Shown: piece by piece, positions 9,019-17,113 of the stretch
Position numbering within the stretch: the first letter of the stretch is position 1
Layout of the letters: each line of letters begins with the position of its first letter
Assembly (NCBI RefSeq): GCF_014207565.1
Contig: NZ_JACHGJ010000002.1
Coordinates: 744,001 to 808,000 of the forward strand
Source of the DNA: Spirochaeta isovalerica
GTDB taxonomy: Bacteria; Spirochaetota; Spirochaetia; DSM-2461
DNA length: 64,000 nucleotides
Reading direction: 5' to 3'
Notes under the pieces: model-generated
Database searches by the model: none
Seen by the model: only the letters and a program-made list of their open reading frames with translations
Told to the model about the DNA's origin: nothing
Position numbers and translations under genes: made by a program

Positions 9019-9032
9019 TTTAAAGGGAGGGG

Positions 9033-9920
9033 GTGAGAGTGAGAACTATTAAGTCGTTCAATTATTCAGTCGTATTTTTTCTATTTCCTTTTATGGCTAT
9101 ATATCTGGTTTTTCAAATTTTTCCTCTTTTCCATGCTTTGTTTGCCAGCTTTTTTAAATGGGATTTACTTACTTCTGGTATGACCTTTAAGGGATTGGCT
9201 AATTATACAAGAATGTTAAAAGATCCTACTTTCTGGAGTTCATTTTTCAATACTCTGAAGTTTGTTCTCTATTCAACTCCGTTGCTGATTATTATAGGAT
9301 TGATTTTTGCTATTTTGCTCAATAAGAAAAGTAAGGTTAACAGCTCTTTTAGAACTGCTTTCTTTGCTCCTTATGTTTTTTCTGTTTCTGTCACAACTTT
9401 AATCTGGGGATTTATGTTTAATCCGCAAAAGGGATTAATTGGTAAGGCTTTTACTTTTCTTGATCTTCCGGTAATCAACTGGCTAACAGATCCTCACTTT
9501 GCCATGGCTGCCATCATAATATGTACACTCTGGTGGACTGTCGGCTTTAACATGATTTTGCTACTTGCGGGTCTTCAGGATATAGATCCCTTCATTTATG
9601 AGGCCAGTTCTATCGATGGCGCTAAATGGTATCATGACTTTTTTCATATAACTGTACCCTCTCTGAAAAGAACAATAGAACTGGTAGCAATTCTTCAGAT
9701 CATTGCTTCCTTTCAGATCTTCGGTCAGGTTTATATTCTGACCAAAGGGGGACCCGGGGGTACGACTCGAGTTCTAATTCAATACATTTACGAAACTGGC
9801 TTCCGTGATTATCAACTTGGATATGCTTCAGCCATGGCCGTGTTCCTTTTTCTTGCCATGTTTGCCATATCCCTTATTCAATTAACTTTTAAATCGGAGA
9901 AGAAAAATGCAAAAGAATAG
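9033..9920 (+). CDS. Sugar ABC transporter permease (MalF/UgpA type)
   Basis: A 295-residue permease with six predicted membrane segments. The EAA loop is YEASSIDGAKWYHDFFHITVPSL, here in the last third, and ILTKGGPGG follows it, as is typical for CUT1 sugar permeases. Two GTG starts are possible, 9033 and 9039; GGGAGG at 9025-9030 is better spaced for 9039. Together with the following permease and the binding protein it forms a CUT1 importer, again without an ATPase gene. The low GC content fits the neighbouring AT-rich block and differs from the flanks. Confidence 0.9.
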   Translation: MRVRTIKSFNYSVVFFLFPFMAIYLVFQIFPLFHALFASFFKWDLLTSGMTFKGLANYTRMLKDPTFWSSFFNTLKFVLYSTPLLIIIGLIFAILLNKKSKVNSSFRTAFFAPYVFSVSVTTLIWGFMFNPQKGLIGKAFTFLDLPVINWLTDPHFAMAAIIICTLWWTVGFNMILLLAGLQDIDPFIYEASSIDGAKWYHDFFHITVPSLKRTIELVAILQIIASFQIFGQVYILTKGGPGGTTRVLIQYIYETGFRDYQLGYASAMAVFLFLAMFAISLIQLTFKSEKKNAKE

Positions 9921-10737
9921 TGTATCATTCTGGTTCGGCCGAATAGTTTTAATTGTTTTAGCTTTAATCTGGATAGTTCCCGTGTACTGGATGGTTATTA
10001 TGGCTATTACACCTAATAATCTTCTTAAGATAAATTCGACTGCATTGTTTCCTGCGCAAGTAACATTCGAAAATCTTCTCGGAGTATTTAAAGTAGGACT
10101 GACAACAAGATGGTTTACAAACAGTTTAATTGTGACGGGTATTACAACTGTATTTACACTTCTGTTTCAAGCCATGGCAGGATATGCATTTGCCAAAATG
10201 AAATTCAGGGGACGAAAAGTCCTCTATTCTCTGACTCTGGCGGGACTTATGGTTCCCAAAGAAGCTCTGTTCATTCCTCTTTTTCTGATGTTTTCCCAGT
10301 TATCTGCCCATAATACCTACGCAGCTTTATTCCTTCCCAGAATAGCCATTCCTCTTGGTGTGTTTATTATGGTTCAGTTCTTTAAAGGAATTCCGGATTC
10401 TCTTACTGAAGCGGCTCAGATAGACGGAGCTTCTCCTATAAGAACATTTTTCAGCATAATTTTACCCATGACAGTTCCCGCTTTAACTTCTCTTGGAATC
10501 TTTACCTATATTTTGACCTGGAATGATTATCTCTGGCCTCTTGTTTCCGCAACGAGAAAAGAGATGTTTACAATCACGACAGGTTTGGCTTCTTTACAGG
10601 GGAACTTTGCTCAGGCAACAGAACTGGGATCTCTCATGGCTCGCGGTTCTATTGCCAGTTTACCTCTCCTCATTTTGTTTTTGATTTTTCAGAAGTATCT
10701 TATCCGGGGAATTTCCATGTCCAGCGGCGGCAAATAA
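9907..10737 (+). CDS. Sugar ABC transporter permease (MalG/UgpE type)
   Basis: A 276-residue permease with six membrane segments and the EAA motif TEAAQIDGASPIRTFFSIILP near residue 165. It overlaps the previous permease gene by 14 bases, so translation is probably coupled; GGAG lies seven bases before the ATG. It is the second membrane subunit of the CUT1 importer in this operon. Confidence 0.9.
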   Translation: MQKNSVSFWFGRIVLIVLALIWIVPVYWMVIMAITPNNLLKINSTALFPAQVTFENLLGVFKVGLTTRWFTNSLIVTGITTVFTLLFQAMAGYAFAKMKFRGRKVLYSLTLAGLMVPKEALFIPLFLMFSQLSAHNTYAALFLPRIAIPLGVFIMVQFFKGIPDSLTEAAQIDGASPIRTFFSIILPMTVPALTSLGIFTYILTWNDYLWPLVSATRKEMFTITTGLASLQGNFAQATELGSLMARGSIASLPLLILFLIFQKYLIRGISMSSGGK

Positions 10738-10797
10738 ATACAGATATATGGCAGAGATTTAGTCTGCACATAATATAGAATCTTAAAGGAGTTCATA

Positions 10798-12120
10798 GTG
10801 AGAAAATTATTAATTGGTATTTTGATGGGTTCAATCTTTCTGTCTCCTGTTCTGGCGAGTGGTGGTGCGGAACAGACTGGATCTGAAGATGGAGTTATTG
10901 TTCTTGAACTTGCCCGTTTCTTCGGAGATCCCGATGATTCGCTTATGAAGTCGACGGATTTGAGTCAGGCTAATTCGGAAGCGGCAGCCATTCAGATCCT
11001 CACAAATATTTTCAATGCTGAAAATGAAGGAAAAATAAGAGTTGAGAAACTTGGCGGTAGTGAGTGGGGAAGCTATTATGATCAGTTAAATACCACTTTT
11101 GCTGCAGGAGACCCACCTGATGTCGCTGTTATGCATCAGACTAATATGCCAGCCTATGCGTCCCGGGGATTACTGCTTTCTCTTGACGATCAATACAATT
11201 CCGCTGGTATCGATTCTTCTGACTGGACAGCACCAGCAGCCGCAGCCATATCCTATGAAGGAACATCATATGGAGTCCCTTTAGATCTTCATGCCAATTT
11301 ACTTCATGTTAATGTAGATCTCTTTAAAAAAGCCGGATTAGTCGATTCCAATGGTATACCTGTTCTTCCGACCAGTGTGGAAGAGTTCTTTGAACAGGCT
11401 CAGATCATGAAAGAGAGAACCGGCAAGCTCTATTGGGTTGAAGATGCAACACAGTATCCCATTTCTTTCCGGTTGTTTCATTCTTTGATGGAGCAACAGG
11501 GAAAATCAGTCATTGATATCGAATCAAATACAGCGAATATGGATTCTCCCGAGGCTGAAAAGGCTCTCTCTTTTATGCTTGAGCGTTTTAATAAGGGCTA
11601 TTCCGATCCTTATGCCGATTATACAGCTGCTCAGCAGATGTTCATGACTGGTGAAGCTGCTATAGAATTAAATGGAACCTGGGTCGTGGATCAGTACAAC
11701 AGAGAGTTGGAATTTGACTACAGAGCCATGAACTTTCCCAATCTGATGGGTGAAAAGAAAGTCTGGGCCAATAGCCATATGTGGGTTATCCCAAAGCAGA
11801 AGGACAATTTGGAACAGTATGAAGCAGCTCTTGAATTCTGCAGTTTCCTGAATGATCATGTATATGACTGGGCTGCCGGAACAGGACATATCGCGCCGAG
11901 AAACAGTGTTCTGAAAGCTCTAGCTGCTGACAATGTGCCTCAGAGAGCGAATTATGCCGAAACGGCATCCAACGCTAGCACTTTTCCTCCAGTTCTAAAT
12001 TATGCGGCCATAGAGACAATTATTAAAGAGGAAATTGAAAAAACCTGGTTGTTAGGCGAGAGTCTTGATGATGTTCTAACAAGAGCTGATAAAAGGATTG
12101 AAGAAGTTTTGAATAATTGA
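10798..12120 (+). CDS. Extracellular sugar-binding protein (CUT1 family 1)
   Basis: A 440-residue periplasmic binding protein. The signal peptide is short (MRKLL, then a hydrophobic stretch to SPVLA) with a likely cut before SGGAEQ; no lipobox cysteine is present. The body has the alpha/beta two-lobe pattern of MalE-like proteins, including YGVPLDLHANLLHVNVDLFKKAGL near residue 160, where the hinge and ligand site usually fall. The start is GTG at 10798 with AAAGGAG seven bases upstream. It is the last gene of the operon and is followed by a good terminator. The ligand is probably the substrate of the divergent GH2 enzyme. Confidence 0.9.
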   Translation: MRKLLIGILMGSIFLSPVLASGGAEQTGSEDGVIVLELARFFGDPDDSLMKSTDLSQANSEAAAIQILTNIFNAENEGKIRVEKLGGSEWGSYYDQLNTTFAAGDPPDVAVMHQTNMPAYASRGLLLSLDDQYNSAGIDSSDWTAPAAAAISYEGTSYGVPLDLHANLLHVNVDLFKKAGLVDSNGIPVLPTSVEEFFEQAQIMKERTGKLYWVEDATQYPISFRLFHSLMEQQGKSVIDIESNTANMDSPEAEKALSFMLERFNKGYSDPYADYTAAQQMFMTGEAAIELNGTWVVDQYNRELEFDYRAMNFPNLMGEKKVWANSHMWVIPKQKDNLEQYEAALEFCSFLNDHVYDWAAGTGHIAPRNSVLKALAADNVPQRANYAETASNASTFPPVLNYAAIETIIKEEIEKTWLLGESLDDVLTRADKRIEEVLNN

Positions 12121-12131
12121 GAATTAAACAA

Positions 12132-12172
12132 TGTTGCCCAGCTGAAAATATATTTTCAGCCGGGCTTTTTTT
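12132..12172 (+). terminator. Rho-independent terminator of the ABC transporter operon
   Basis: GCCCAGCTGAAAA pairs with TTTTCAGCCGGGC around a short loop and is followed by seven Ts, starting about 12 bases after the binding-protein stop codon. Confidence 0.85.
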
Positions 12173-12180
12173 ACATATTT

Positions 12181-12350
12181 TTTATCATAATCTGTTCAAC
12201 GCTGCCAGTTCTTTTTCAGTTTCAAGATCACGTCCGCTATTTGCTGTCTGTCCAGGATATTGAAAAAGGAGTTTCGGAAGAATAGCTTTTAATTCATCTT
12301 ATAGTATCTATGTAAATCTCTTGGGGGAGTTTTCGGACAATCCCAAATTG
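12181..12350. other. Stretch without recognisable gene
   Basis: Between the terminator and the GH13 scar I see no coding frame with a ribosome site and no repeat. It is probably decayed sequence at the edge of the AT-rich block. Confidence 0.4.
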
Positions 12351-12500
12351 GACTAGTATATCTGGAGAGACCTGGCTGCCGATGGCGGAGAAGGGAGAGT
12401 GAATACAGCGATACCATTGTCTACGGCAATAGCGTTCTGCTTGATCCCGAAGATCCTTCGGTCTACGCCTTTCTGCGGGAAGGAGAAGAAACCTTATCAA
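12351..12500 (+). pseudogene. GH13 alpha-glucosidase fragment with internal deletion
   Basis: The first 39 bases match 4910-4948 of the intact GH13 gene with four differences (YIWRD-AADGG against YIWKDPAADGG) but begin with a stop codon in place of the Trp codon. They then join, in another frame, to a region matching 5944-6043 (RRESEYSDTIVYGNSVLL against RRESEYSDTIVYGKSILL, then DDP/EDP and VYAFLREG). About 1 kb between the two parts is missing. This is therefore the scar of a second GH13 gene, diverged by roughly a fifth in the second part. It runs directly into the damaged sensor gene that follows. Confidence 0.8.
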
Positions 12501-13623
12501 GAGTTCTGGCGGAGTTGCAAGGGGAAAACCTAGAAGAGTAGATATCATCAGCCTTAAGCGGGGTTGTCGAAATCAAGACAGGAATCGATGACTTGCGGAG
12601 AAGGGCGGATGCAGGGCTGATAAACCGCTATTCGTCGATCAGACTCAGAACTCTGGCTTTGAGGAATATGGCTGGTCCTGAAATCTCCATTCTAACAGCC
12701 ACTATGGCTGGTGGACAGCTATTGAAATCAGATCTGTATGAAAAGATATTATATTGAATATTGTAACTCTAAAGTATTTTGAAGATCTGGATCTTCTATG
12801 TGCCCATCTTCAGGGGCAGGGGGTAGAGGAATCGTACTCCGAATTGAAAAATCTCTATTTCGATGAGTTTTTAAAGTCCCGGAATGAAATACTTCCACTG
12901 GCTCCGGCCGGCGGTCCCTATCCATCCACCCATGAAGAATTCCTGAGACTGGGGGTCAGAATACTGGAATAGATATCAGATTTTATGGGAGTTGTTGTCA
13001 ATAAGACAGAGGAATATGCAGACAGCAGGATCGAGCGTGAGAGGCAGGAAATCCGGGAACATATTCTCGCCTTCCTCCTGTCATCGATACTCATTTTCTT
13101 TTTTCTGCAGATTTTTCAGAAAAACATCTTTGCTCCCCTTGATAGGTTGAAGAACGCCATGCTGCTGATCAGCCGGAAGAATGCGGAATCCGATGTACCC
13201 TATATCAATATAAAGAACGAGATCGGCGATATCGCCAGAGCGGTCAACGAATTCAGAATCAACATAATCAAGCTCGATAAAGCCAATTTCGCCCTGGAGA
13301 AGACTTCAGCGGATAAAGAAAACCTCATTGCTGCACTGGAAACGAGAATAAAGGAAATCAATGAACTTCAGGAGCTGATCCCCATCTGCTCCTACTGTAA
13401 AAATGTCAGGAATGACAAGGGGTATTACGAAGAGATTGAAAGCTATATAGCCAAACACTCCTCGGTGGATTTCAGTCATACAATCTGCCCGGATTGCCTC
13501 AGGAAATACTATCCAGATTCGCCGAAAAATTGCAAAGGAAGATCCGTAAGGAACTTGAGAGTCAACAGGAATATCAATGCTTTCTTTCTTTTTTCATGTT
13601 GTCATTTTCCTCTGGTGTCCTAA
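12496..13623 (+). pseudogene. Decayed membrane sensor (extracytoplasmic helical domain, HAMP, CxxC-type tail)
   Basis: Three lesions break one protein: a TAG at 12539-12541, a frameshift near 12750, and a TAG at 12970-12972 with the same frame continuing after it. The pieces read in order as a helical extracytoplasmic domain (ending in YPSTHEEFLRLGVRILE / VVVNKTEEYADSRIERE), one membrane segment (about 13063-13128), a HAMP-like linker, a coiled coil, and a short zinc-finger-like tail, CSYCKNVRNDKGYYEEIE then CPDCLRKYYP. That tail is widespread at the C-terminus of bacterial signalling proteins in deltaproteobacteria and spirochaetes. The last 35 residues look unrelated to the family and may come from one more frameshift. 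No kinase or cyclase domain remains. The 5' end abuts the GH13 scar, so the start was probably lost by recombination. The longest intact reading frame is 12985-13623. Confidence 0.7.
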
Positions 13624-13630
13624 GGATCTC

Positions 13631-13659
13631 TTGAAAAATGACTTCAGTTTTCTTAAAAT
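13631..13659 (+). promoter_or_regulatory. Promoter placing transcription start at the ATG of the PAS protein gene
   Basis: TTGAAA (13631-13636), 17 bases, TAAAAT (13654-13659), then six bases to the ATG at 13666. Transcription should begin on or next to the A of ATG, giving a leaderless mRNA; no Shine-Dalgarno sequence is present. Confidence 0.6.
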
Positions 13660-13665
13660 TTCACT

Positions 13666-14175
13666 ATGAAGATAGAATGCGCCTGGTGTGGAAAATCAAT
13701 GGGAGAGAAGGCTCTCCATGTTGAAGGAACCTCTCATAGTATGTGCGAAGATTGCGCCTCCGATCTGCTTTCCAGGCCGATCGGTTCGATCCGGGATTAC
13801 CTGGACCGCCTCGAATATCCGGTTCTGCTGATCGATTCTGAAACGAATATGAAAGCTGAAAACACACGTCTGAAGGAACTGACCGGAAAAGAGCCGGAGC
13901 TGATCGAAGGCTATAAAGGCGGCGACGTTTTCAACTGCATTCACCACAGCAAGCCGGGCGGCTGTGGAAAGACTATTCACTGCAAAGTCTGTACGATCCG
14001 TAATGCCGTTGAAGAGACTTTTAACACAGGAAATCCCTGTATCGATGTCAAAGCCACTTTAAAAGTATATGTCGAGGATGCGGAACAGCATGTCTCCTCG
14101 TTCATTACAACGCACAAGGTCGGAGATTTCGTACTGCTGGCCATTAAAGATCTCAGAGTCGACGAAAAATCATGA
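13666..14175 (+). CDS. Cysteine-rich PAS-domain protein
   Basis: A 169-residue soluble protein. The N-terminus holds a zinc-finger-like pair, CAWCG and then CEDCASDLL (about residues 5-35). A PAS-like domain follows (about 45-165): a YPVLLIDSETNM strand, and GGDVFNCIHHSKPGGCGKTIHCKVCTIR, a cysteine-rich loop common in PAS proteins of anaerobes. It has no output domain, so it could act as a partner for another signalling protein or as a redox or metal sensor (inference). The neighbouring damaged sensor also ends in a CxxC finger. It lacks a ribosome site and is preceded by a leaderless-type promoter. Confidence 0.7.
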   Translation: MKIECAWCGKSMGEKALHVEGTSHSMCEDCASDLLSRPIGSIRDYLDRLEYPVLLIDSETNMKAENTRLKELTGKEPELIEGYKGGDVFNCIHHSKPGGCGKTIHCKVCTIRNAVEETFNTGNPCIDVKATLKVYVEDAEQHVSSFITTHKVGDFVLLAIKDLRVDEKS

Positions 14176-14188
14176 CATACTCCACATC

Positions 14189-15292
14189 TCAGCTGATGCT
14201 TATCGGTTCCGGGCATTGTATTCCCTGTTCTTTTCCAATGGCGCATATTCCCTCATATGTTTTTTTCAAAAGAGGAACCCCGATCCTGTTGTTCTCCCGT
14301 TCCTTCTCCATTTCCGGCAATCCGGCGAAGTAGACCTGCTCTTCTCCTTCGGCCGGTGGGCTCCGGCGTATTTCCCGGAGCATATCATCCATATCCCTTC
14401 GGAAATCATCAGGGTCCCTGAAGCGGCTGATATCGATGGCACCGAAGAAGTGACTGACCCGGGCGGAGGACTCTTCCGTATCAAAGACTCCCTGACCGAA
14501 TGAAGCGCCGCTCAGGACGCCGGTCAGAATGTCCACCATGACAGCCAGTCCGAAACCCTTATGTCCGCCGAAGGCCTTGCCCATTCCTCCGAGGGGAAGT
14601 AACCCTCCGCCGACTCTGTTTTGCATATCATCGAGCATGGAACGGGCATCTTTTGCCGGTCTGCCGGTTTTATCGACAGCCCATCCGTCGGGAAGCTCCT
14701 TATCCAATCGTTCGTACACTTCCACTTTGCCTCTGGTGACGACAGTCGTCGACATATCCAACAGGAAAGCCACTTCCTTATCGGCTGGAGCGGCAAAGGC
14801 CAGCGGGTTGGTCCCGAACATGACCTGACGGCCGAAAGTCGGAACGCCGAGAGCGGCTGTGTTCGTCATGGCTATGCCGATCATATTGGCATTCAGGGCC
14901 ATTTTCGCGTAATATCCGGCTATACCGAAGTGATTGGAGCCGCGGACGCATCCAAAAGCCGAACCGTTTGTTTTCGCCTTATCGATAATCATATTCATGG
15001 CTCTCACACTGACTGGCGCTCCCATGGCGCCATTGGCATTGATTACCAGAGAAGCAGGGGTCTCCCTGAGGATTTCAAAAGGCGCATCGGGCAGCATCTG
15101 ACCGGACTTCAAGCCGTTGACATAACGCCATAGCCGTCCTGTCCCATGTGATGGTATACCCCAGGCATCTGCGGCGACCAGGACTTCAGATGCTGTGGCG
15201 GCGTTCTCTTCCGAAACTCCCAGCTGTTGAAATATTTTCCGGCAAAAGTCTTCCAGAGAATGGCGCTGAATCCGAACTTCTTCATGTTCCAT
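14189..15292 (-). CDS. Ldh-family NAD(P)-dependent dehydrogenase (malate/L-lactate/ureidoglycolate type)
   Basis: A 367-residue cytosolic enzyme of the Ldh2/MDH2 family, unrelated to classic lactate dehydrogenases. Typical features are SHGTGRLWRYV near residue 55, GSNHFGIAGYYA (about 118-129), GTNPLAFAAP and VEFLLDMSTTVV-like strand, and GHKGFGLAVMVDILTGVLSGA near 275. Members oxidise 2-hydroxyacids such as malate, lactate, ureidoglycolate or 2,3-diketogulonate. It is divergent from a TRAP transporter operon, so the likely substrate is the hydroxyacid or sugar acid carried by that transporter. GGGAGA precedes the ATG. Confidence 0.88.
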   Translation of the reverse strand: MEHEEVRIQRHSLEDFCRKIFQQLGVSEENAATASEVLVAADAWGIPSHGTGRLWRYVNGLKSGQMLPDAPFEILRETPASLVINANGAMGAPVSVRAMNMIIDKAKTNGSAFGCVRGSNHFGIAGYYAKMALNANMIGIAMTNTAALGVPTFGRQVMFGTNPLAFAAPADKEVAFLLDMSTTVVTRGKVEVYERLDKELPDGWAVDKTGRPAKDARSMLDDMQNRVGGGLLPLGGMGKAFGGHKGFGLAVMVDILTGVLSGASFGQGVFDTEESSARVSHFFGAIDISRFRDPDDFRRDMDDMLREIRRSPPAEGEEQVYFAGLPEMEKERENNRIGVPLLKKTYEGICAIGKEQGIQCPEPISIS

Positions 15293-15310
15293 AGATTTCT
15301 CCCAATGAAG

Positions 15311-15338
15311 ATTAAAGGGATAAAATAGATAATGTCAA
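15311..15338 (-). promoter_or_regulatory. Promoter of the Ldh-family gene
   Basis: On the minus strand TTGACA (15338-15333) and TTTAAT (15316-15311) are separated by 16 bases, just upstream of the GGGAGA ribosome site. Confidence 0.55.
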
Positions 15339-15400
15339 AGGGGGATCTTATATAAATCCATGTTCCGTATATAGATCCCCATACAATAGAGCAGGGAAAA

Positions 15401-15460
15401 ATCCGGTTCACGGGCCGGAATTCCTGTTCACAGCCGATTTTTCCCGTTCGCATGAATTCT
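15401..15460 (+). promoter_or_regulatory. Three direct repeats in exact 20-base phase upstream of the TRAP operon
   Basis: TCCGGTTCAC, TCCTGTTCAC and TCCCGTTCGC start at 15402, 15422 and 15442, so the GTTC cores lie exactly 20 bases apart, about two helical turns. The array ends 10 bases before the -35 of the dctP promoter. This arrangement fits an activator binding as a row of dimers; LytTR regulators are known to bind pairs of short direct repeats, and one is encoded 6 kb downstream. Confidence 0.55.
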
Positions 15461-15461
15461 C

Positions 15462-15489
15462 TTGGAGCCGGTATTTTTTCCTGTAGCAT
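15462..15489 (+). promoter_or_regulatory. Promoter of the TRAP operon
   Basis: TTGGAG (15462-15467), 16 bases, TAGCAT (15484-15489). The weak hexamers fit activation from the repeat array just upstream. The leader of about 20 bases contains AAAGGAGG. Confidence 0.5.
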
Positions 15490-15515
15490 GAAGTCATTAC
15501 AAAAGGAGGAACCCT

Positions 15516-16526
15516 ATGAAAAAAATATGGGTCAGCGTCTTGGTTATCTCTATCGCAATGAGCGGTCTGTTCGCCGAAGGGAAACAGGATGATTCTGAAA
15601 AGACTTACAAAATTACTGCGGGTATCGGTCTGAATGACAAATCCGCTCAGTACGAAGGTCTGATGTACTTCAAGGAACTGGTTGAAAAAAACAGCAATGG
15701 ACGGATTACAGTTGATGTTTATCACTCCAGCCAGCTCGGTGATGACAGAGAAATGATGGAAGCTCTTCAGAGAGGCGAGCAGGAAGTTACCTGTCCTTCC
15801 ACAGCACCTATCGTATCTTTTCAGCCTGAATTCGGTGTATTCGATCTCCCCTTCCTTTTTCCCAATGCAGAAGCGGCCGATGCCGTTCTCGACGGTAAAA
15901 TCGGACAGGAGCTGCTCGACAGCCTCTCCATTGTGGGTCTGAAAGGACTGGCTTTCTGGGAAAACGGATACAGAAACCTGACTAACAGCAAACGGGCGGT
16001 TTACACTCCCGCCGATGTTAACGGTCTGAAAGTCAGAACCATGGAAAACCCCATGCATCTCGATGCCTGGACGACTCTCGGCGCCAACCCGACTCCCATG
16101 GCATTCGGAGAGCTCTTCTCAGCTATGCAGCAGGGTGTTGTCGACGGACAGGAAAACCCCTGGGGAACAATCTATCTCCAGAACTTCTTTGAAGTACAGG
16201 GATTCGCTACCGACACCGGTCATGTGTACTCTCCTTTTGTTCTGCTGATCGCTGAAAAATTCTTCAACGACCTGCCGGAAGATCTTCAGAAAGTTGTGCA
16301 GGATGCGGCCATCGCTTCCCGCGACAGAGAAAGAGAACTGAACAGAAAATACAACAGCGAGTACAAAGAAAAACTCAAAGAGGTTATGACTGTCGTGGAA
16401 CTGACTCCCGCTCAGAAAGCCGAGTTCCAGTCCATGGTAATGCCCGTATACGATACCTATTCAAAAGCTATCGGAAAAGACCTTATCGACAGCGTTCTCG
16501 CGGAAATCAAATCCGCAGGCTACTGA
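15516..16526 (+). CDS. dctP: TRAP transporter substrate-binding protein DctP
   Basis: A 336-residue periplasmic protein with signal peptide (MKKIWVSVLVISIAMSGLFA, cut before EGKQ). It shows the DctP pattern: KELVEKNSNGRITVDVY, SSQLGDDREMMEALQRGEQE, FDLPFLF, and LKVRTMENP, in which the Arg normally binds the carboxylate of the ligand. The ligand is therefore an organic acid, perhaps a sugar acid or hydroxyacid in view of the divergent Ldh-family gene. AAAGGAGG lies before the ATG. A strong hairpin separates it from the membrane subunit genes. Confidence 0.95.
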   Translation: MKKIWVSVLVISIAMSGLFAEGKQDDSEKTYKITAGIGLNDKSAQYEGLMYFKELVEKNSNGRITVDVYHSSQLGDDREMMEALQRGEQEVTCPSTAPIVSFQPEFGVFDLPFLFPNAEAADAVLDGKIGQELLDSLSIVGLKGLAFWENGYRNLTNSKRAVYTPADVNGLKVRTMENPMHLDAWTTLGANPTPMAFGELFSAMQQGVVDGQENPWGTIYLQNFFEVQGFATDTGHVYSPFVLLIAEKFFNDLPEDLQKVVQDAAIASRDRERELNRKYNSEYKEKLKEVMTVVELTPAQKAEFQSMVMPVYDTYSKAIGKDLIDSVLAEIKSAGY

Positions 16527-16551
16527 TTCGATCGGGAAGTTACTTAATTTG

Positions 16552-16595
16552 AAAACCGGTCCGGAGTGACGTTCGGTCATTCCGGACCGGTTTTA
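16552..16595 (+). promoter_or_regulatory. Attenuator-like hairpin between dctP and dctQ
   Basis: AAAACCGGTCCGGA at 16552-16565 pairs with TCCGGACCGGTTTT at 16581-16594, a perfect 14-base stem. The short T-run suggests partial termination, so dctP would be made in excess over dctQM, as binding proteins usually are. Confidence 0.7.
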
Positions 16596-16606
16596 TTGGA
16601 GTTCTG

Positions 16607-17113
16607 ATGAAGATTAAAGATCAGTTTGTTAAAATCGAAAAGCTGTTCAATATGGTTCTCATTTCCTTTACCACCGCCATGTTCATCATTGTCATATTCA
16701 ATGTCTTTATGCGGTTTGTCCTGAATAATTCCATCGGCTGGGCCGATGAGCTTTCCAGGTTTATATTCATATGGATTTCCTTTCTCGGTGCCGTTCTGGC
16801 CTACAAGTCCGATGAGCACGTGGGATTGAGTTTCATTGTTGATAAAATAAAGTCTTCCGCTGTCAGAAAATCGCTCTTTTTTATACAGCGACTTGCGGTT
16901 CTCTTTGTTCTGCTTATTATGACTTATTACGGTTACATCGTTACGATCAGCGCCAAAAATGTCTCTCCGGCCCTTTCCATAACCCTGTCCACCGTTTATA
17001 TGATAGTCCCTTTCTGCGCGCTTCTTATGACTCTGCTCGCCATAGGGAAGATAGCGGCCCTTTTTTCCGGAAAAAACGGTGATGCTGCTGAAAAATCGGA
17101 GGTAACGCTGTAA
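16607..17113 (+). CDS. dctQ: TRAP transporter small permease DctQ
   Basis: A 168-residue inner-membrane protein with four predicted segments. FNVFMRFVLNNSIGWADELSRFIFIW near residues 33-60 is the family signature. It links DctP to the large permease DctM. TGGAG lies six bases before the ATG, and the TAA overlaps the next ATG by one base. Confidence 0.93.
   Translation: MKIKDQFVKIEKLFNMVLISFTTAMFIIVIFNVFMRFVLNNSIGWADELSRFIFIWISFLGAVLAYKSDEHVGLSFIVDKIKSSAVRKSLFFIQRLAVLFVLLIMTYYGYIVTISAKNVSPALSITLSTVYMIVPFCALLMTLLAIGKIAALFSGKNGDAAEKSEVTL

Noticed and set aside
12294-12548. Minus-strand frame of 84 codons
   Set aside because: It is the reverse of the GH13 scar; the plus-strand similarity to the intact GH13 gene is direct and strong.
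15401-15420. GGTTCACGGGCCGG as a hairpin terminator before dctP
   Set aside because: The stem is only four bases and there is no T-run; the three phased direct repeats explain the sequence better.
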